Assembly (NCBI GenBank): GCA_049322335.1
Contig: JBMORL010000082.1
Coordinates: forward strand, 1 to 64,000
DNA length: 64,000 nucleotides
Origin: JBMORL01 sp049322335
Lineage (GTDB): Bacteria; Bacteroidota; Bacteroidia; Flavobacteriales_D; UBA2798
Direction: 5' to 3'
Shown: positions 9,033 through 18,500 of the stretch, piece after piece
How the letters are laid out: each line of letters starts with the position of its first letter
Numbering within the stretch: the stretch's first letter is position 1
The notes under the pieces: model-generated
Database searches by the model: none
Seen by the model: the letters and a program-made list of their open reading frames with translations, nothing else
Told to the model about the DNA's origin: nothing
Made by a program: the position numbers and the translations under genes

Positions 9033-11114
9033 ATGAAAAAATGGATGATTTTTTTCACCCTTTTGTTTTCCATATGCGGGTTTTCGCAGGAGACTACTAC
9101 CTATGATTTTAGCTCAGATACCGGATGGAAAACCGGGGAGGATGAAAGCTATTCGGCAGAAATAAAAAACGGCACACTGGTGTTTGAACATAAAAAAGAA
9201 AATACTTCTAATGCGTTGAGGCAAAATCCCCTCATAAGATTCGACAGCGATTTTACTATTGAAGCCACCATCCGGCAGGTTGATGGCGTTGACAACAACG
9301 GATTTGGTGTAATTTTCGGATTCAGAGACTGGGATAATTTTTACACTTTTCACATTACAACAAATGGTTATTTTAAACTCTACGGGTATGAACTGGATGT
9401 TTACAAAGAAACCGTTCCATGGGAAAAAACAGAACACATTAAGCCTATGAATGAATATAATCGGCTGAAAATTGTTTCTTCAGGATCAAAACTTTTTTTG
9501 TATATAAATGACAAATTAGTGAAAGAAACAGATGCTCCAAAGTTAACCGGTTCAACTTTCGGTATTCACCTGCAAAATAAAATAAAAACAGAAACTGATG
9601 AACTGAAAATAACCGGAACGCCTTATGAAATAAACCTCGTGAAAGATTATAATAAAGGTTTTAAAAAAGAAAACCTGGGTGCATCTGTAAACAGTTCTGT
9701 AGCCGACTACACCCCGGTTATTTCTCCTGATGGAAAAACAATATTCTTTGTCAGGAAAAATCATCCCGAAAGGTTTGGCACATCCGAAAACACCGATATC
9801 TGGTTCAGTAAAAAAGCAGATGACGGAACATGGCAAAAAGCACAATTATTTCCGGAGCCTGTAAATAATTCTTCCAACAATTTTGTCATCAACATTACTC
9901 CTGATGGAAATTCCCTTCTTGTGGGAAACACATATAACACTGACGGAAGCGGAAAAGGATCGGGAGTTTCACTAAGTACAAAATCTTCTTCGGGATGGAA
10001 CGTACCGGTTGAACAAAAAATAAAAAACTATAAAAACGTAAACAGGTTTGTCAATTATAATCTTACCCCCGATGGGAAAAAACTGATTCTCGCTGTAGAA
10101 AATGAAAAGGGATTGGGAGATCTTGATCTGTATATTTGTTTTTTACAGGAAGACAAAACATGGTCGGAGCCCGTGAATCTCGGAAAAACAGTAAACACAA
10201 ACGGAGCAGACTTTGCTCCCTTTCTTGCAGCAGACGGCATAACGTTATATTTTTCTTCAGACGGGCAGCCCGGATACGGAAGCTCGGATATTTTTCTTAC
10301 CCGCAGGCTGGACGATACCTGGTTACAATGGACAACACCTGAAAACCTGGGCCCTTCTATCAATAATGAGTTTTGGAATGCCGATTTTGTAATTCCTGCT
10401 TCAGGAGATTATGCCTACCTGTCTTCAGGCGATGCCGGAGGTTTTGGAGAAAATGATATTTACCGCATAAAACTCACTGATTCGGCAAAACCACGGCCGG
10501 TGGAAATAGTTTTTGGAAAAGTGATCAACAAAAAAACCGGAACACCCGTATATGCACAAATCACTTACGAACTACTCGGGTCGTCAGAAGAAATCGGTAA
10601 GGCCATTTCAACGCAGGAAGATGGATATAAAATTGTTTTACCCAGCGGAAAATTATATTCCTTCAGAGCCTATGCTGATGGTTTTTTTCCTATTAGCGAA
10701 AATATCGACCTCACAAAACTGGGTGGATACTCAGAAAAAGAAGTCAATCTTTATCTTGTTCCGGTTGAAAAAGGTCAGGTTGTACGCCTTAACAATATTT
10801 TTTTCGATTTCGATAAATCAACACTTAGAAATGAATCATTTTCTGAGCTCGACCGACTGGCAGAATTTTTGAAAAAAAATCCCGTATATAAAATTGAAAT
10901 TTCGGGACATACAGACAATAAAGGCACCGATGAATATAACCAGTCTCTTTCCGCCAATCGCGCAAAAGCCGTTTACAACTATCTTATTTCAAAAGGAATT
11001 GATAAAGCACGGCTTACCGCAAAAGGATATGGCAAAACAAAACCGGTGGCTGCCAACGACACTGAAGAAGGCCGGCAAACCAACCGCAGGGTGGAGTTTA
11101 TGTTCATAGAATAA
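9033..11114 (+). CDS. OmpA family lipoprotein-like outer-membrane protein with lectin-like and PD40 repeats
   Basis: A 693-residue exported protein with a signal peptide (MKKWMIFFTLLFSICGFSQ). About residues 20-200 resemble a concanavalin-like/DUF1080 fold (FRDWDNFYTFHITTNGYFKLYG). Next come WD40-like PD40 blades (for example YTPVISPDGKTIFFVRK, FAPFLAADGITLYFSSDGQ), a carboxypeptidase regulatory-like beta domain (about 500-580) and a C-terminal OmpA domain (from about 585). The OmpA peptidoglycan-binding pattern is FDFDKSTL, GHTDNKGTDEYN and RAKAVYNYL. Related proteins, including the T9SS component PorE, anchor surface complexes to peptidoglycan, so such a role is plausible here. It is transcribed alone. 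A 14-base palindrome (GTATTTGTAAATAC) lies at 8984-8997 upstream, of unknown role. The mature protein would start with Gln, not Cys, so it is probably not lipidated. Confidence 0.85.
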   Translation: MKKWMIFFTLLFSICGFSQETTTYDFSSDTGWKTGEDESYSAEIKNGTLVFEHKKENTSNALRQNPLIRFDSDFTIEATIRQVDGVDNNGFGVIFGFRDWDNFYTFHITTNGYFKLYGYELDVYKETVPWEKTEHIKPMNEYNRLKIVSSGSKLFLYINDKLVKETDAPKLTGSTFGIHLQNKIKTETDELKITGTPYEINLVKDYNKGFKKENLGASVNSSVADYTPVISPDGKTIFFVRKNHPERFGTSENTDIWFSKKADDGTWQKAQLFPEPVNNSSNNFVINITPDGNSLLVGNTYNTDGSGKGSGVSLSTKSSSGWNVPVEQKIKNYKNVNRFVNYNLTPDGKKLILAVENEKGLGDLDLYICFLQEDKTWSEPVNLGKTVNTNGADFAPFLAADGITLYFSSDGQPGYGSSDIFLTRRLDDTWLQWTTPENLGPSINNEFWNADFVIPASGDYAYLSSGDAGGFGENDIYRIKLTDSAKPRPVEIVFGKVINKKTGTPVYAQITYELLGSSEEIGKAISTQEDGYKIVLPSGKLYSFRAYADGFFPISENIDLTKLGGYSEKEVNLYLVPVEKGQVVRLNNIFFDFDKSTLRNESFSELDRLAEFLKKNPVYKIEISGHTDNKGTDEYNQSLSANRAKAVYNYLISKGIDKARLTAKGYGKTKPVAANDTEEGRQTNRRVEFMFIE

Positions 11115-11127
11115 TCCTGCTCCGGAA

Positions 11128-11147
11128 AAACTGATTAATCTCAGTTT
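11128..11147 (+). terminator. Possible weak intrinsic terminator after the OmpA gene
   Basis: AAACTGA pairs with TCAGTTT around a six-base loop, 14 bases after the stop codon. No strong T run follows, so the call is tentative. Confidence 0.35.
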
Positions 11148-11215
11148 ATACAACGACCAAAGTCATACTACAACTTTTTTCTGCGTCCTAACTTTCGCTC
11201 ATAAAAAACTTCTTT

Positions 11216-11395
11216 ATGAGCAAAACAAACATCACCCGGTTCATCATCCTGTTGCTGATGGCATATCCTTTTTGGATTGCTTACCTGAAACCAACCGGAA
11301 ACAACATTGTAAACGTTCTCTGTATGATTATTGTAATTGCGGGCGCTATTGCCTGTGTTTCCATTGGTGAAGATAAAAAACCAAGCGCCCATTAA
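11216..11395 (+). CDS. Small membrane protein (59 aa), unknown function
   Basis: The frame starting ATG AGC AAA ACA encodes 59 residues with two hydrophobic stretches: FIILLLMAYPFWIAYL (about residues 9-24) and VNVLCMIIVIAGAIACVSI (about 32-50). It ends in a polar tail, GEDKKPSAH. The hairpin topology and clean hydrophobic pattern argue for a real gene, even though it is too short for most gene finders. A strong hairpin terminator begins 17 bases after its stop, which fits a separate short transcript. I do not recognise the family. Confidence 0.55.
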   Translation: MSKTNITRFIILLLMAYPFWIAYLKPTGNNIVNVLCMIIVIAGAIACVSIGEDKKPSAH

Positions 11396-11412
11396 CCGCT
11401 TTAAACGATAAA

Positions 11413-11439
11413 AATGCCGGAGATTTTATTTCCGGCATT
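11413..11439 (+). terminator. Intrinsic terminator-like hairpin
   Basis: AATGCCGGA and TCCGGCATT form a perfect 9-bp stem with a 9-base loop, followed by a pyrimidine-rich stretch with two T runs. It sits between the small membrane protein and the ABM gene. Confidence 0.65.
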
Positions 11440-11478
11440 ATTGCTTTGCCTTTTTCTTACTTTTACAAAAAAAAGAAA

Positions 11479-11811
11479 ATGGCTTACTGGAAAAATGACA
11501 TCATTCCCGCTGCTCCCTTCTATGCAGTGATTTTCTGCTCTACCCGATCCAATAACCTGGAAGGTTATCCCGAAACCGATGAGGCTACTATCGAAAAAGT
11601 GAAAACGCTGGATGGTTTTCTTGGTTATGAAAACATCAAAAATGGCGATGACGGGATTTTTATTTCCTACTGGCGCGATATGGACGCCATTAACCAATGG
11701 AAACACGATGAAATGCATCTTTCCGCCAAACAAAAAGGGAAATCAATGTGGTATAACCGCTACTTAAGCCAGATCTGCAAAGTGGAACATTCGGTGGAGT
11801 TTAGGAGATAA
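11479..11811 (+). CDS. ABM-fold (antibiotic biosynthesis monooxygenase-like) protein
   Basis: A 110-residue soluble protein with the dimeric ferredoxin-like fold of the ABM superfamily. The pattern is FYAVIFCSTRS, then TLDGFLGYENIKNGDDGIFISYW, cited here by its ends, and a tail with WKHDEMHLSAKQKGKSMWY. The 'W...D.I..WK.d..H..a...G...WY' signature is typical of heme-degrading or quinol-type ABM proteins and of uncharacterised relatives. I started at MAYWKND because the 11 residues upstream (MPFSYFYKKKK) are encoded by low-complexity DNA overlapping the terminator's trailing T tract. The substrate is unknown. Confidence 0.75.
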   Translation: MAYWKNDIIPAAPFYAVIFCSTRSNNLEGYPETDEATIEKVKTLDGFLGYENIKNGDDGIFISYWRDMDAINQWKHDEMHLSAKQKGKSMWYNRYLSQICKVEHSVEFRR

Positions 11812-11880
11812 AAATCATTGCTGGTGGTCAATAGTTGTGGGTGGATGATTGGGTGAGTAAAAGTAATAGTTTTAAAAGTA

Positions 11881-11961
11881 TTTTCTGCGAAAATCAGCGA
11901 AATCTGCGGGAGCTTTTTAGGAAAAATTTTGTTTCCCACAGATAGCGCAAATTTTCGAAAA
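11881..11961. repeat. Imperfect inverted repeat between genes
   Basis: The left arm (11881-11911, TTTTCTGCGAAAAT...ATCTGCGGGA) pairs imperfectly with the right arm (11934-11961, TCCCACAGAT...TTTTCGAAAA). The 12812-free gap around it (11812-12002) holds no gene. The 'ATCTG[CT]GGG' core resembles the longer hairpin near 61.4 kb. It lies between two convergent genes and could act as a transcription barrier. Confidence 0.5.
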
Positions 11962-12002
11962 CAAACATAGATTTTATTATATCTGCCACCAGTGATCACT
12001 AA

Positions 12003-12779
12003 CTAATTTCCATCATTCTTCCATTTCTTCTTATTCAATCGTTTTAATAAAATCAAATTTAAAATCTCCACGGTGAGCGAAAATCCCATAGCGAAATAAA
12101 CGTATTCGCGGGGGAGGTCGTAGTGGAAAGCTTCGGCAATCAGCAGCATTCCTATCATTAACAGGAAAGAAAGCGCCAGCATTACGATTGTTGGATTTTT
12201 ATTGATAAATTCTCCTACCGGTTTGGCGAAAATCATCATAAATATCATTGAAATTACAACAGCAGAAATCATCAGTGCCTTGATGTCTGTCAATCCCACG
12301 GCCGTTAGTATGGAATCGATAGAGAAAATAATGTCGATCATAATAATCTGCAGGATCATCATGGTGACAATATTTTTAAATGTTTTTTTCGCTTTTTTTT
12401 CTGCCTGGTGTTCATCCAGTCCCGCTTCTTCAATTTTATGGTGGATTTCGAGCGTGCTTTTGGTGATAAGAAACAATCCTCCGCCAAATAATATCAAATC
12501 GCGCCAGCTGAAATCATGCGATCCAATGCTGAATGCCGGGGCAGTTAATGAAGCGATGTAGGAAATAAACAACAACATAATGATGCGAAAAACAAGTGCC
12601 ATAGTTAATCCCAGCATCCGGATTGTCCGTTGATTTTCTTTCGGTGCTTTGTCAACGAGAATAGAAATAAAAACAAGATTATCGATACCCAACACCACTT
12701 CAAGAATAGTTAATGTAAGGAAAGCCATGATACCACTTCCGGTGGTAATGAATTCGAACTGGTTTAAAAAATCGCCCAT
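12003..12779 (-). CDS. TerC family integral membrane protein
   Basis: A 258-residue polytopic membrane protein with about seven helices. The TerC hallmark TILEVVLGIDNLVFISIL is near the N-terminus, and the second acidic helix, IIMIDIIFSIDSILTAVGL, is in the middle. The paired 'EvvLgiDN' and 'DiiFsiDS' motifs are thought to carry the metal/ion pathway in TerC and related Mn2+ exporters. A cytoplasmic loop (KIEEAGLDEHQAEKKAKK) separates the halves. The length matches YkoY/YoaE-like members. It is transcribed alone, divergently from the Nudix gene. The exact ion is unknown; manganese export is the best family-based guess. Confidence 0.88.
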   Translation of the reverse strand: MGDFLNQFEFITTGSGIMAFLTLTILEVVLGIDNLVFISILVDKAPKENQRTIRMLGLTMALVFRIIMLLFISYIASLTAPAFSIGSHDFSWRDLILFGGGLFLITKSTLEIHHKIEEAGLDEHQAEKKAKKTFKNIVTMMILQIIMIDIIFSIDSILTAVGLTDIKALMISAVVISMIFMMIFAKPVGEFINKNPTIVMLALSFLLMIGMLLIAEAFHYDLPREYVYFAMGFSLTVEILNLILLKRLNKKKWKNDGN

Positions 12780-12846
12780 TTAATTATTGAATTACAGGCA
12801 AATATAGCAGTTCGGTTGAAATTACCGTTTTTTGTACATTCGAACA

Positions 12847-13479
12847 ATGGAAAATCTGCTGAAACTGCTTAAAAATCAACTTCAACAACCCCTCCCGGGA
12901 GAGGCGGCACATGCTCTTATGGCTCCTTACCGCAAGGCTTCTTCGCTGGTTTCGGCAGAAGGTAAAAATCCGCGGTTAAGTGCTGTGATGATGTTGTTGT
13001 ATCCTAAAAACGAAGAACTCTTCGTTGTGCTTATAAAACGAAATGAATATGAAGGCACTCACAGCGCACAGGTAAGTTTTCCCGGTGGAAGGAAAGATGA
13101 AAATGACACATCACTAATGCATACTGCTATCCGTGAAACCCGTGAAGAAATAGGTGTCGAAATAAATGAAAGTGAAGTTTTGGGTGAACTTTCGCCACTT
13201 TATATTCCTCCGAGTAATTTCCTGGTAACGCCATTTATAGCTTTTAAAAATACTATTCCGGGATTCTATCCCGATCCCCGTGAAGTAGCCAACCTCCTGG
13301 AATTTCCCCTGCGGTTGTTGCGCGAAGAATCGCTCGTAAAAGAAACCAGTGTAAAAACAGGAACAGGGTTGCAAATGAAAGTGCCGTATTTTGAAATAAA
13401 CAATGAAATTGTATGGGGAGCAACGGCAGCGGTATTGAGTGAAGTGAAAATGCTGATGAAAAATTCTCCGGAATTTTAA
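12847..13479 (+). CDS. Nudix hydrolase, CoA pyrophosphatase type
   Basis: A 210-residue Nudix enzyme. The box runs from FPGGRKDEND to REEIG (AIRETREEIGVEI), with Asp at the position where CoA-type enzymes differ from the general E. The preceding IKRNEYEGTHSAQVSFPGG matches the UPF0035 signature of CoA diphosphatases. These enzymes cleave CoA or acyl-CoA to 3',5'-ADP and (acyl)phosphopantetheine. I chose the ATG of MENLLKLL rather than a TTG 15 bases upstream. The gene stands alone between divergent and convergent neighbours. CoA is the likely substrate, but substrate range cannot be read directly. Confidence 0.87.
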   Translation: MENLLKLLKNQLQQPLPGEAAHALMAPYRKASSLVSAEGKNPRLSAVMMLLYPKNEELFVVLIKRNEYEGTHSAQVSFPGGRKDENDTSLMHTAIRETREEIGVEINESEVLGELSPLYIPPSNFLVTPFIAFKNTIPGFYPDPREVANLLEFPLRLLREESLVKETSVKTGTGLQMKVPYFEINNEIVWGATAAVLSEVKMLMKNSPEF

Positions 13480-13494
13480 AACTCTGTTATGCGG

Positions 13495-13538
13495 AAATAC
13501 AAAAGCACATGCATTCTGCCAGTGCATTTTAGTATTTT
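13495..13538. terminator. Bulged hairpin between convergent genes, possible bidirectional terminator
   Basis: AAATAC-AAAA-GCAC on the left pairs with GTGC-A-TTTT-A-GTATTT on the right, with two single-base bulges. It lies 15 bases after the Nudix stop, and the next gene comes in from the opposite strand. Confidence 0.4.
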
Positions 13539-13577
13539 ATGACTGAAAAACTACCGGATGTTTGGAAAATGGCGCAC

Positions 13578-14138
13578 TCAGGGACGCATCGGCCCGGAAT
13601 AACGCAGGCAGGGAATTCCTTCGGGAAGAAAACATCTTCGCTGAAAAAACAGTGAAATTCCGTTAATATCTGCCGAATCCACCCTGAAAGAATACAAACA
13701 ACTGTTCCACCATTCTTCCATGCATTTTGGATCGGCATCAATATCATCTTTGTCGCTATTGTATTTTGAAAGTATTGCTGTGCTTCTCTGATCAGGTTGA
13801 ATAATACAATATTCCCCGGGAGGAAGTATGAGTTTAAAATTCCCGGACGAATCGGAAATGACAGTGGCTGCTATTTCTTTGCCGGAACTATTTTTGGTTC
13901 CTTCTATAACAAAAAGTTTTTTCCCGGGATAAGGCCGCGCACGGGTTATTTCCATCAGCATTTCATCTGTAGGCCTTGCGCCTCCGCAATAACTTTCGGC
14001 ATACTGAATCTGGCCGGCAACAACAAATTCCTTTTTGGTTTCCCCATCAGAATATGCCATTGTATCAGGATGCCCGGCCGGAGTAAAAGCACAGGAGGTA
14101 AAAAAAAGGTAAATGGGTATGGTAAAAATCTTTTTCAT
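13578..14138 (-). CDS. Lipoprotein with carboxypeptidase regulatory-like beta domain
   Basis: A 186-residue lipoprotein. The signal MKKIFTIPIYLFFTSCAF carries a lipobox (FTSC). The mature part has a 'GG.RPTDEML' segment, then a beta domain with DSSGNFKLILPPGEYCI, typical of the carboxypeptidase D regulatory or transthyretin-like fold. A Cys-rich C-terminus follows (KCMEEWWNSCLYSFRV, RRCFLPEGIPCLRYSGP). The four C-terminal cysteines may form disulfides in the periplasm. I used the second Met because the first seven residues (MSVFFMQ) would displace the lysines of the signal peptide. Function unknown. The terminator of the upstream secretion pair separates it from that operon. Confidence 0.7.
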   Translation of the reverse strand: MKKIFTIPIYLFFTSCAFTPAGHPDTMAYSDGETKKEFVVAGQIQYAESYCGGARPTDEMLMEITRARPYPGKKLFVIEGTKNSSGKEIAATVISDSSGNFKLILPPGEYCIIQPDQRSTAILSKYNSDKDDIDADPKCMEEWWNSCLYSFRVDSADINGISLFFQRRCFLPEGIPCLRYSGPMRP

Positions 14139-14144
14139 CTGCAT

Positions 14145-14177
14145 AAAAAAAACGGACACTGTAAAAGTATCCGTTTT
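14145..14177 (-). terminator. Intrinsic terminator of the PorP / repeat-protein operon
   Basis: On the minus strand, AAAACGGA pairs with TCCGTTTT around a 13-base loop and runs into eight consecutive T residues. It lies 24 bases past the stop codon of the PorP-like gene. Confidence 0.8.
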
Positions 14178-14200
14178 ATTATTGGTATTACATTATTTTT

Positions 14201-15562
14201 TTATTCCATAATAAACACCCATGCATCGGGACGTTCGCGCTGCAACATCAGCATTACGTCTTCGGCACTTTGCTGATCGTTGCTGAAGAAAACATTTACA
14301 TAATAAAACTCACGTTCTTTGTTGTAGATCAGCACCGGTTTATAAACACCTTTTCCTTCATACGATTTTTTTGCATTAATGGCATTTTCCTTCACTTTAA
14401 ACGACTCGATGATCACATAATAGCCGGGCACGATTGTTTTTCCTTCTTCATCTGTGTGATTGGCTGCTTTTTCATTACGCATATCAATCTTGTTCTCACC
14501 GGTAGATTTTGCTTTATTCAGCGAGTCCATCCGCTGTTTTAGTTTTTCTATTTCATCTGTATGCTCCTGGTCTTTTTTCTTTAATGTGCGGGCCAGGCTA
14601 TCGTTTTGTATTTGTGCATTTTCAATCGCGTCACTCAGTTCACGTATTTTTTCATCATCATCACGTTTTTTACCAAATGAATAACCGAGCATAATTTCAT
14701 GCCCGCCACCGGCCACCGAACCAATGGGAGAAGTTACCCATTCGTAAGTATATCCTGCTGTAAGGTTTTTATTCAATTTGGTTCCGATATTAAATCCAAC
14801 GGCATAACCAAAACGATACGATATTCCGGCACGCACCATTTCTTTCCATTCGAAAGCGGCATTTACATCAAACTGGAAAGGAGTTCCCTGCGCATACCTC
14901 ATCATCACTGAAGGAAGAGCAACAATATTGTTTTTATCGCTCACCACAATAGAATATTGTCCGCTTAAAATATAGTGGCGTTTAAGCAACGTATAAACAT
15001 TTTTGTCTTCCTCAATATATTTTAATTTATTTCCCAGCAATTGGGGAACAGAAAACCCCACGCGCAAATCTTTCCAGAAATATCCTACTCCAAAATTTGC
15101 ATCCAGGGTAATTTTTCTCCGGTTGTCGGTATAAATAAGAGGATCGCTGGCATCGGTAACAATAGCTCTTGAATAATCGATTTTATTATCAATCACTCCC
15201 AGTGATAAACCAGCTGTTATTTCATGATCGCTGTTGATCTTGAAACGGTAAGAATAGGAAGAATACAACCCGGTGCGGTTAAAAATATCTACCTGGTCGT
15301 TAAACAACGATAAACCCAAACCGATTTGTTTATCCTTCACAGGCCCGTCAACCGTTAGTGCATAGGTAACAGGCGATCCCGGCATATCTTTCCATTGCGA
15401 ACGATGGATAAGAAATGCATTAGCCTGTTCTCCTGTGCCGGTAAAGGCCGGGTTATATAAAAAAGGATTGTAATAATACTGGCTGAACAACGGAAGTTGC
15501 TGAGCGTTGGCGCCAACAGTTGCTGCAACAATAAGCGCTGATGTGTATATTATTTTTTTCAT
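14201..15562 (-). CDS. PorP/SprF family T9SS outer-membrane protein with coiled-coil and SPOR-like C-terminal extension
   Basis: A 453-residue protein with a signal peptide (MKKIIYTSALIVAATVGANA). The PorP/SprF barrel occupies about residues 20-300 (start QLPLFSQYYYNPFLYNPAFTG, cited by its ends; later HRSQWKDMPGSPVTYAL). PorP/SprF proteins attach type B T9SS cargo, such as SprB, to the secretion machinery. The barrel is followed by a charged coiled coil (about 305-350, EKIRELSDAIENAQIQND). A beta-alpha-beta domain (about 373-453) comes last: PGYYVIIESFKVKENAINA...VLIYNKEREFYYVNVFF, which resembles SPOR domains. SPOR domains usually bind denuded peptidoglycan, so this PorP may be tethered to the wall. 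It begins 9 bases after the 1077-residue type B cargo gene, matching the known cargo-plus-SprF gene pairing. Confidence 0.85.
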   Translation of the reverse strand: MKKIIYTSALIVAATVGANAQQLPLFSQYYYNPFLYNPAFTGTGEQANAFLIHRSQWKDMPGSPVTYALTVDGPVKDKQIGLGLSLFNDQVDIFNRTGLYSSYSYRFKINSDHEITAGLSLGVIDNKIDYSRAIVTDASDPLIYTDNRRKITLDANFGVGYFWKDLRVGFSVPQLLGNKLKYIEEDKNVYTLLKRHYILSGQYSIVVSDKNNIVALPSVMMRYAQGTPFQFDVNAAFEWKEMVRAGISYRFGYAVGFNIGTKLNKNLTAGYTYEWVTSPIGSVAGGGHEIMLGYSFGKKRDDDEKIRELSDAIENAQIQNDSLARTLKKKDQEHTDEIEKLKQRMDSLNKAKSTGENKIDMRNEKAANHTDEEGKTIVPGYYVIIESFKVKENAINAKKSYEGKGVYKPVLIYNKEREFYYVNVFFSNDQQSAEDVMLMLQRERPDAWVFIME

Positions 15563-15571
15563 GGTTCCTGG

Positions 15572-18500
15572 TTATTTGGATGAACGGATAATGTTAACTG
15601 CACCTTTCACCGATTCATCAGAGTCGGTAAATGTGATCACATAATAATAAGTTCCGTCAGGTAGTTTTGAACCATTATAGGTTCCGTCCCACAGGTTATT
15701 GTAGGAATCCATTTTATAAACCACCTGGCCGTTACGGTTAAAAATAGTTACTGTGTTATCAGGATAATTAAGAATATTTCCAATCACCCACACGTCATTA
15801 AATCCGTCTTCGTTGGGGGTTATGAGGTTAGGAATAGTAAACTGGAAGTCTTCTTCAACAGTTACTGTAACGCTGTCTATATCTGTACATCCGTTTCCAT
15901 CTGTTACAGTTAATTCATAATCGGTGGTAACTAACGGTGAAGCCATTGGGTTTGCAGTGAAAGGATTATCAAGTCCAACAGAAGTTTGCCATGAGTAGGA
16001 AACTCCTCCCGAACCATTAAGCATAACTGCTGATCCGAGGCTAACTGTTGTATCCACTCCTGCGTCCGCTATCACCACAGGAAAAACAATCACGTCAACC
16101 GAATCGCGTGCCGAACATCCGTTAAGTGTATCAGTGGCTATTACCAGGTAATTCATACTGGAATCAGCCATAATAGTATCATTGGTAGAAGCGGCCACAT
16201 CATTCCACAAATAGGTAACGTCATTGGCAAATGGAACGGATAACCAAAGTGTATCACCTACACAGAATGAAAGTGGTCCGGATGCGCTAATGGTTGCGTC
16301 AGGAACAGGATTTACAACTGTATTTACCATCGCTGTATCAAGACATCCGAAATTGCTGGAAGCTACGAGCGTAACCACATACGTTCCGGTATCCGCATAA
16401 ATATGATCAGGATTTCCAACTATGTCTGTATTACCATCACCAAAATCCCAGATATAAGCAGTGATGAAACCGCTGGAGATAGTAGATAAATTGGTAAAGG
16501 AAATAGTTTCACCTAAACAAATTAATGTATCAGAAGTAAATGAAACTGACGGAGCAGGTAAAATCGTTATGGTTGATGATACAGCCGTATCTGCAGTACA
16601 GTTGCCGCTTTGAACAATGGCGCTGAACATGGTAGTATCGGTAAGGTTTACATAATTGTAAAAATCAAGTGTATCCGGTACCAGCGACCACGTTGCTCCT
16701 CCATCGGTAGACGAAAGCCAGGTGAGTATGGATCCGGTATAACCGGTAAGATTCATTACACCACTGTTGTTTCCTTCACAACCTTGTGCATTGCTGTTCA
16801 TAATACCGCCTTCTGACTGGGCATCAACCAGTATGGTGGCAGGAGTAGAAGTTGTAGCAGGACACACACCGCTTTTTATACTTGCCCGATAAGACGTAGT
16901 AGTCATCAGATTAATATACGCCTGCGAATTGGAAGTATTGGAAAGAGTAATCCATGTTACCCCGCCATCGTTCGACATTTCCCAGCTGAGAATACTTCCG
17001 GTATATCCGCTTAAGGCAAGGGTGTCACCGTTAGCGCCTGCACAAACTGTATCGTCTGCTGTAACTGAGCCTCCCACAGAAGCCGAATCGACAACAATTG
17101 TGGCCATCGAAGAAGTATCGTTAGGGCACACACCGTTATATACTATTACGCGGTAGTCGGTAGTTTGAGTAAGGTTGTTATAGTTTTCGAAAGGAGTTGT
17201 GTTGGCAATCGAACCCCATGTAGTTCCGCCATCTGTTGAAGATTCCCAGTTGGTGATTACAGAGTTATGTCCGATAAGTGTAAGTGTACCCGCATTTCCT
17301 GAAGCACATACGGTAGCACTTCCATATAACGTTCCGCCCACTGATGAAGAATCGACTGTAAGGGTTGCAGGGATAGAATAAGCAGCCGTACAGGAACCGC
17401 TTTGTACCTGGGCGCGATACATACGCGTTTCTGTAATTCCGCTTACCACATTAGTGTCTGTAGTATTGGCAATGTTACTCCAGTTGGCACCGCCATCATC
17501 AGAGTATTCCCAATTCAATACCGAGCCAAAGTGTCCGCCAAGAATCAGCGTATCAACTGCACCGCTACATATCGTATCACTTGAAGCAACAGCACCACCA
17601 TTGGAAGTAGAAACTACCATTATGGTATCCCTCGAAGAATAGGCTGCCGGGCAGGCCCCGCTGGTAACACGCACCCTGTAATAGGTTGTAGTAGTAAGAT
17701 TAAGATAGTTTTGAGTAGTGGTGGTATTGGTAATATTTGTCCAGGTTACTCCGTCTGGCGATTGCTCCCAGCGTGTTACAGAACCGGTATGCCCGGATAA
17801 AGTTATCGTTCCGCTATTGGAGCCATTACAAACCGTATCTGCAGTTGGGCTAAGTGTACCACCCACTGATAATGGATTTACCGTAACAATTCTCTGCGAA
17901 GAATAGGCCCCGGGGCATGATCCGCTGATCACATAGGCTCGATAACGTGTTGTTACTACTATATTGGTGTATGTATTGGTGGTGGTGGTATTGATTATCG
18001 TATTCCATGTCACACCGCCATCTGTTGAATATTCCCAGTGATCCACAGTTCCCGTATGTCCCGACAATGTATGAGTTCCGCTGTTACCGGAAATACATGC
18101 TGTAGTAGGCCCGGATAATGTACCTCCTACTGTGGGGGGATCAATGGTTAAAATAGCAATAGTTGAAGAAGCTGTAGGACATGTCCCGTTCTGAACATTT
18201 GCACGATACCACGTATCAATGGTAATATTTGTATAGGATTGAGAGGTGGTGGTATTTGAAATATTGAACCAGGTTGTACCTCCGTCTGTAGAATACTCCC
18301 AGTTAACTACGTTTCCGGTATTTCCGGTAAGGGTTAACGCCCCTGAATTATTTCCATCACACACATTGGTAGAACTGTTAACAGTACCTCCAACTGATGG
18401 TGAAGTATTGGTAACAGCATACCCGTTATATGCATCATTCGCAGCGTTGATATCACCCAATAGCGCAACAGAAGCATCTATATTATGAGCACCGGCTACT

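Noticed and set aside
13797..14276. Open frame on the plus strand across the lipoprotein gene and a terminator
   Set aside because: It crosses the strong terminator and the 3' end of the PorP gene, and its product is low-complexity. The minus-strand lipoprotein has a lipobox and a beta-domain pattern.
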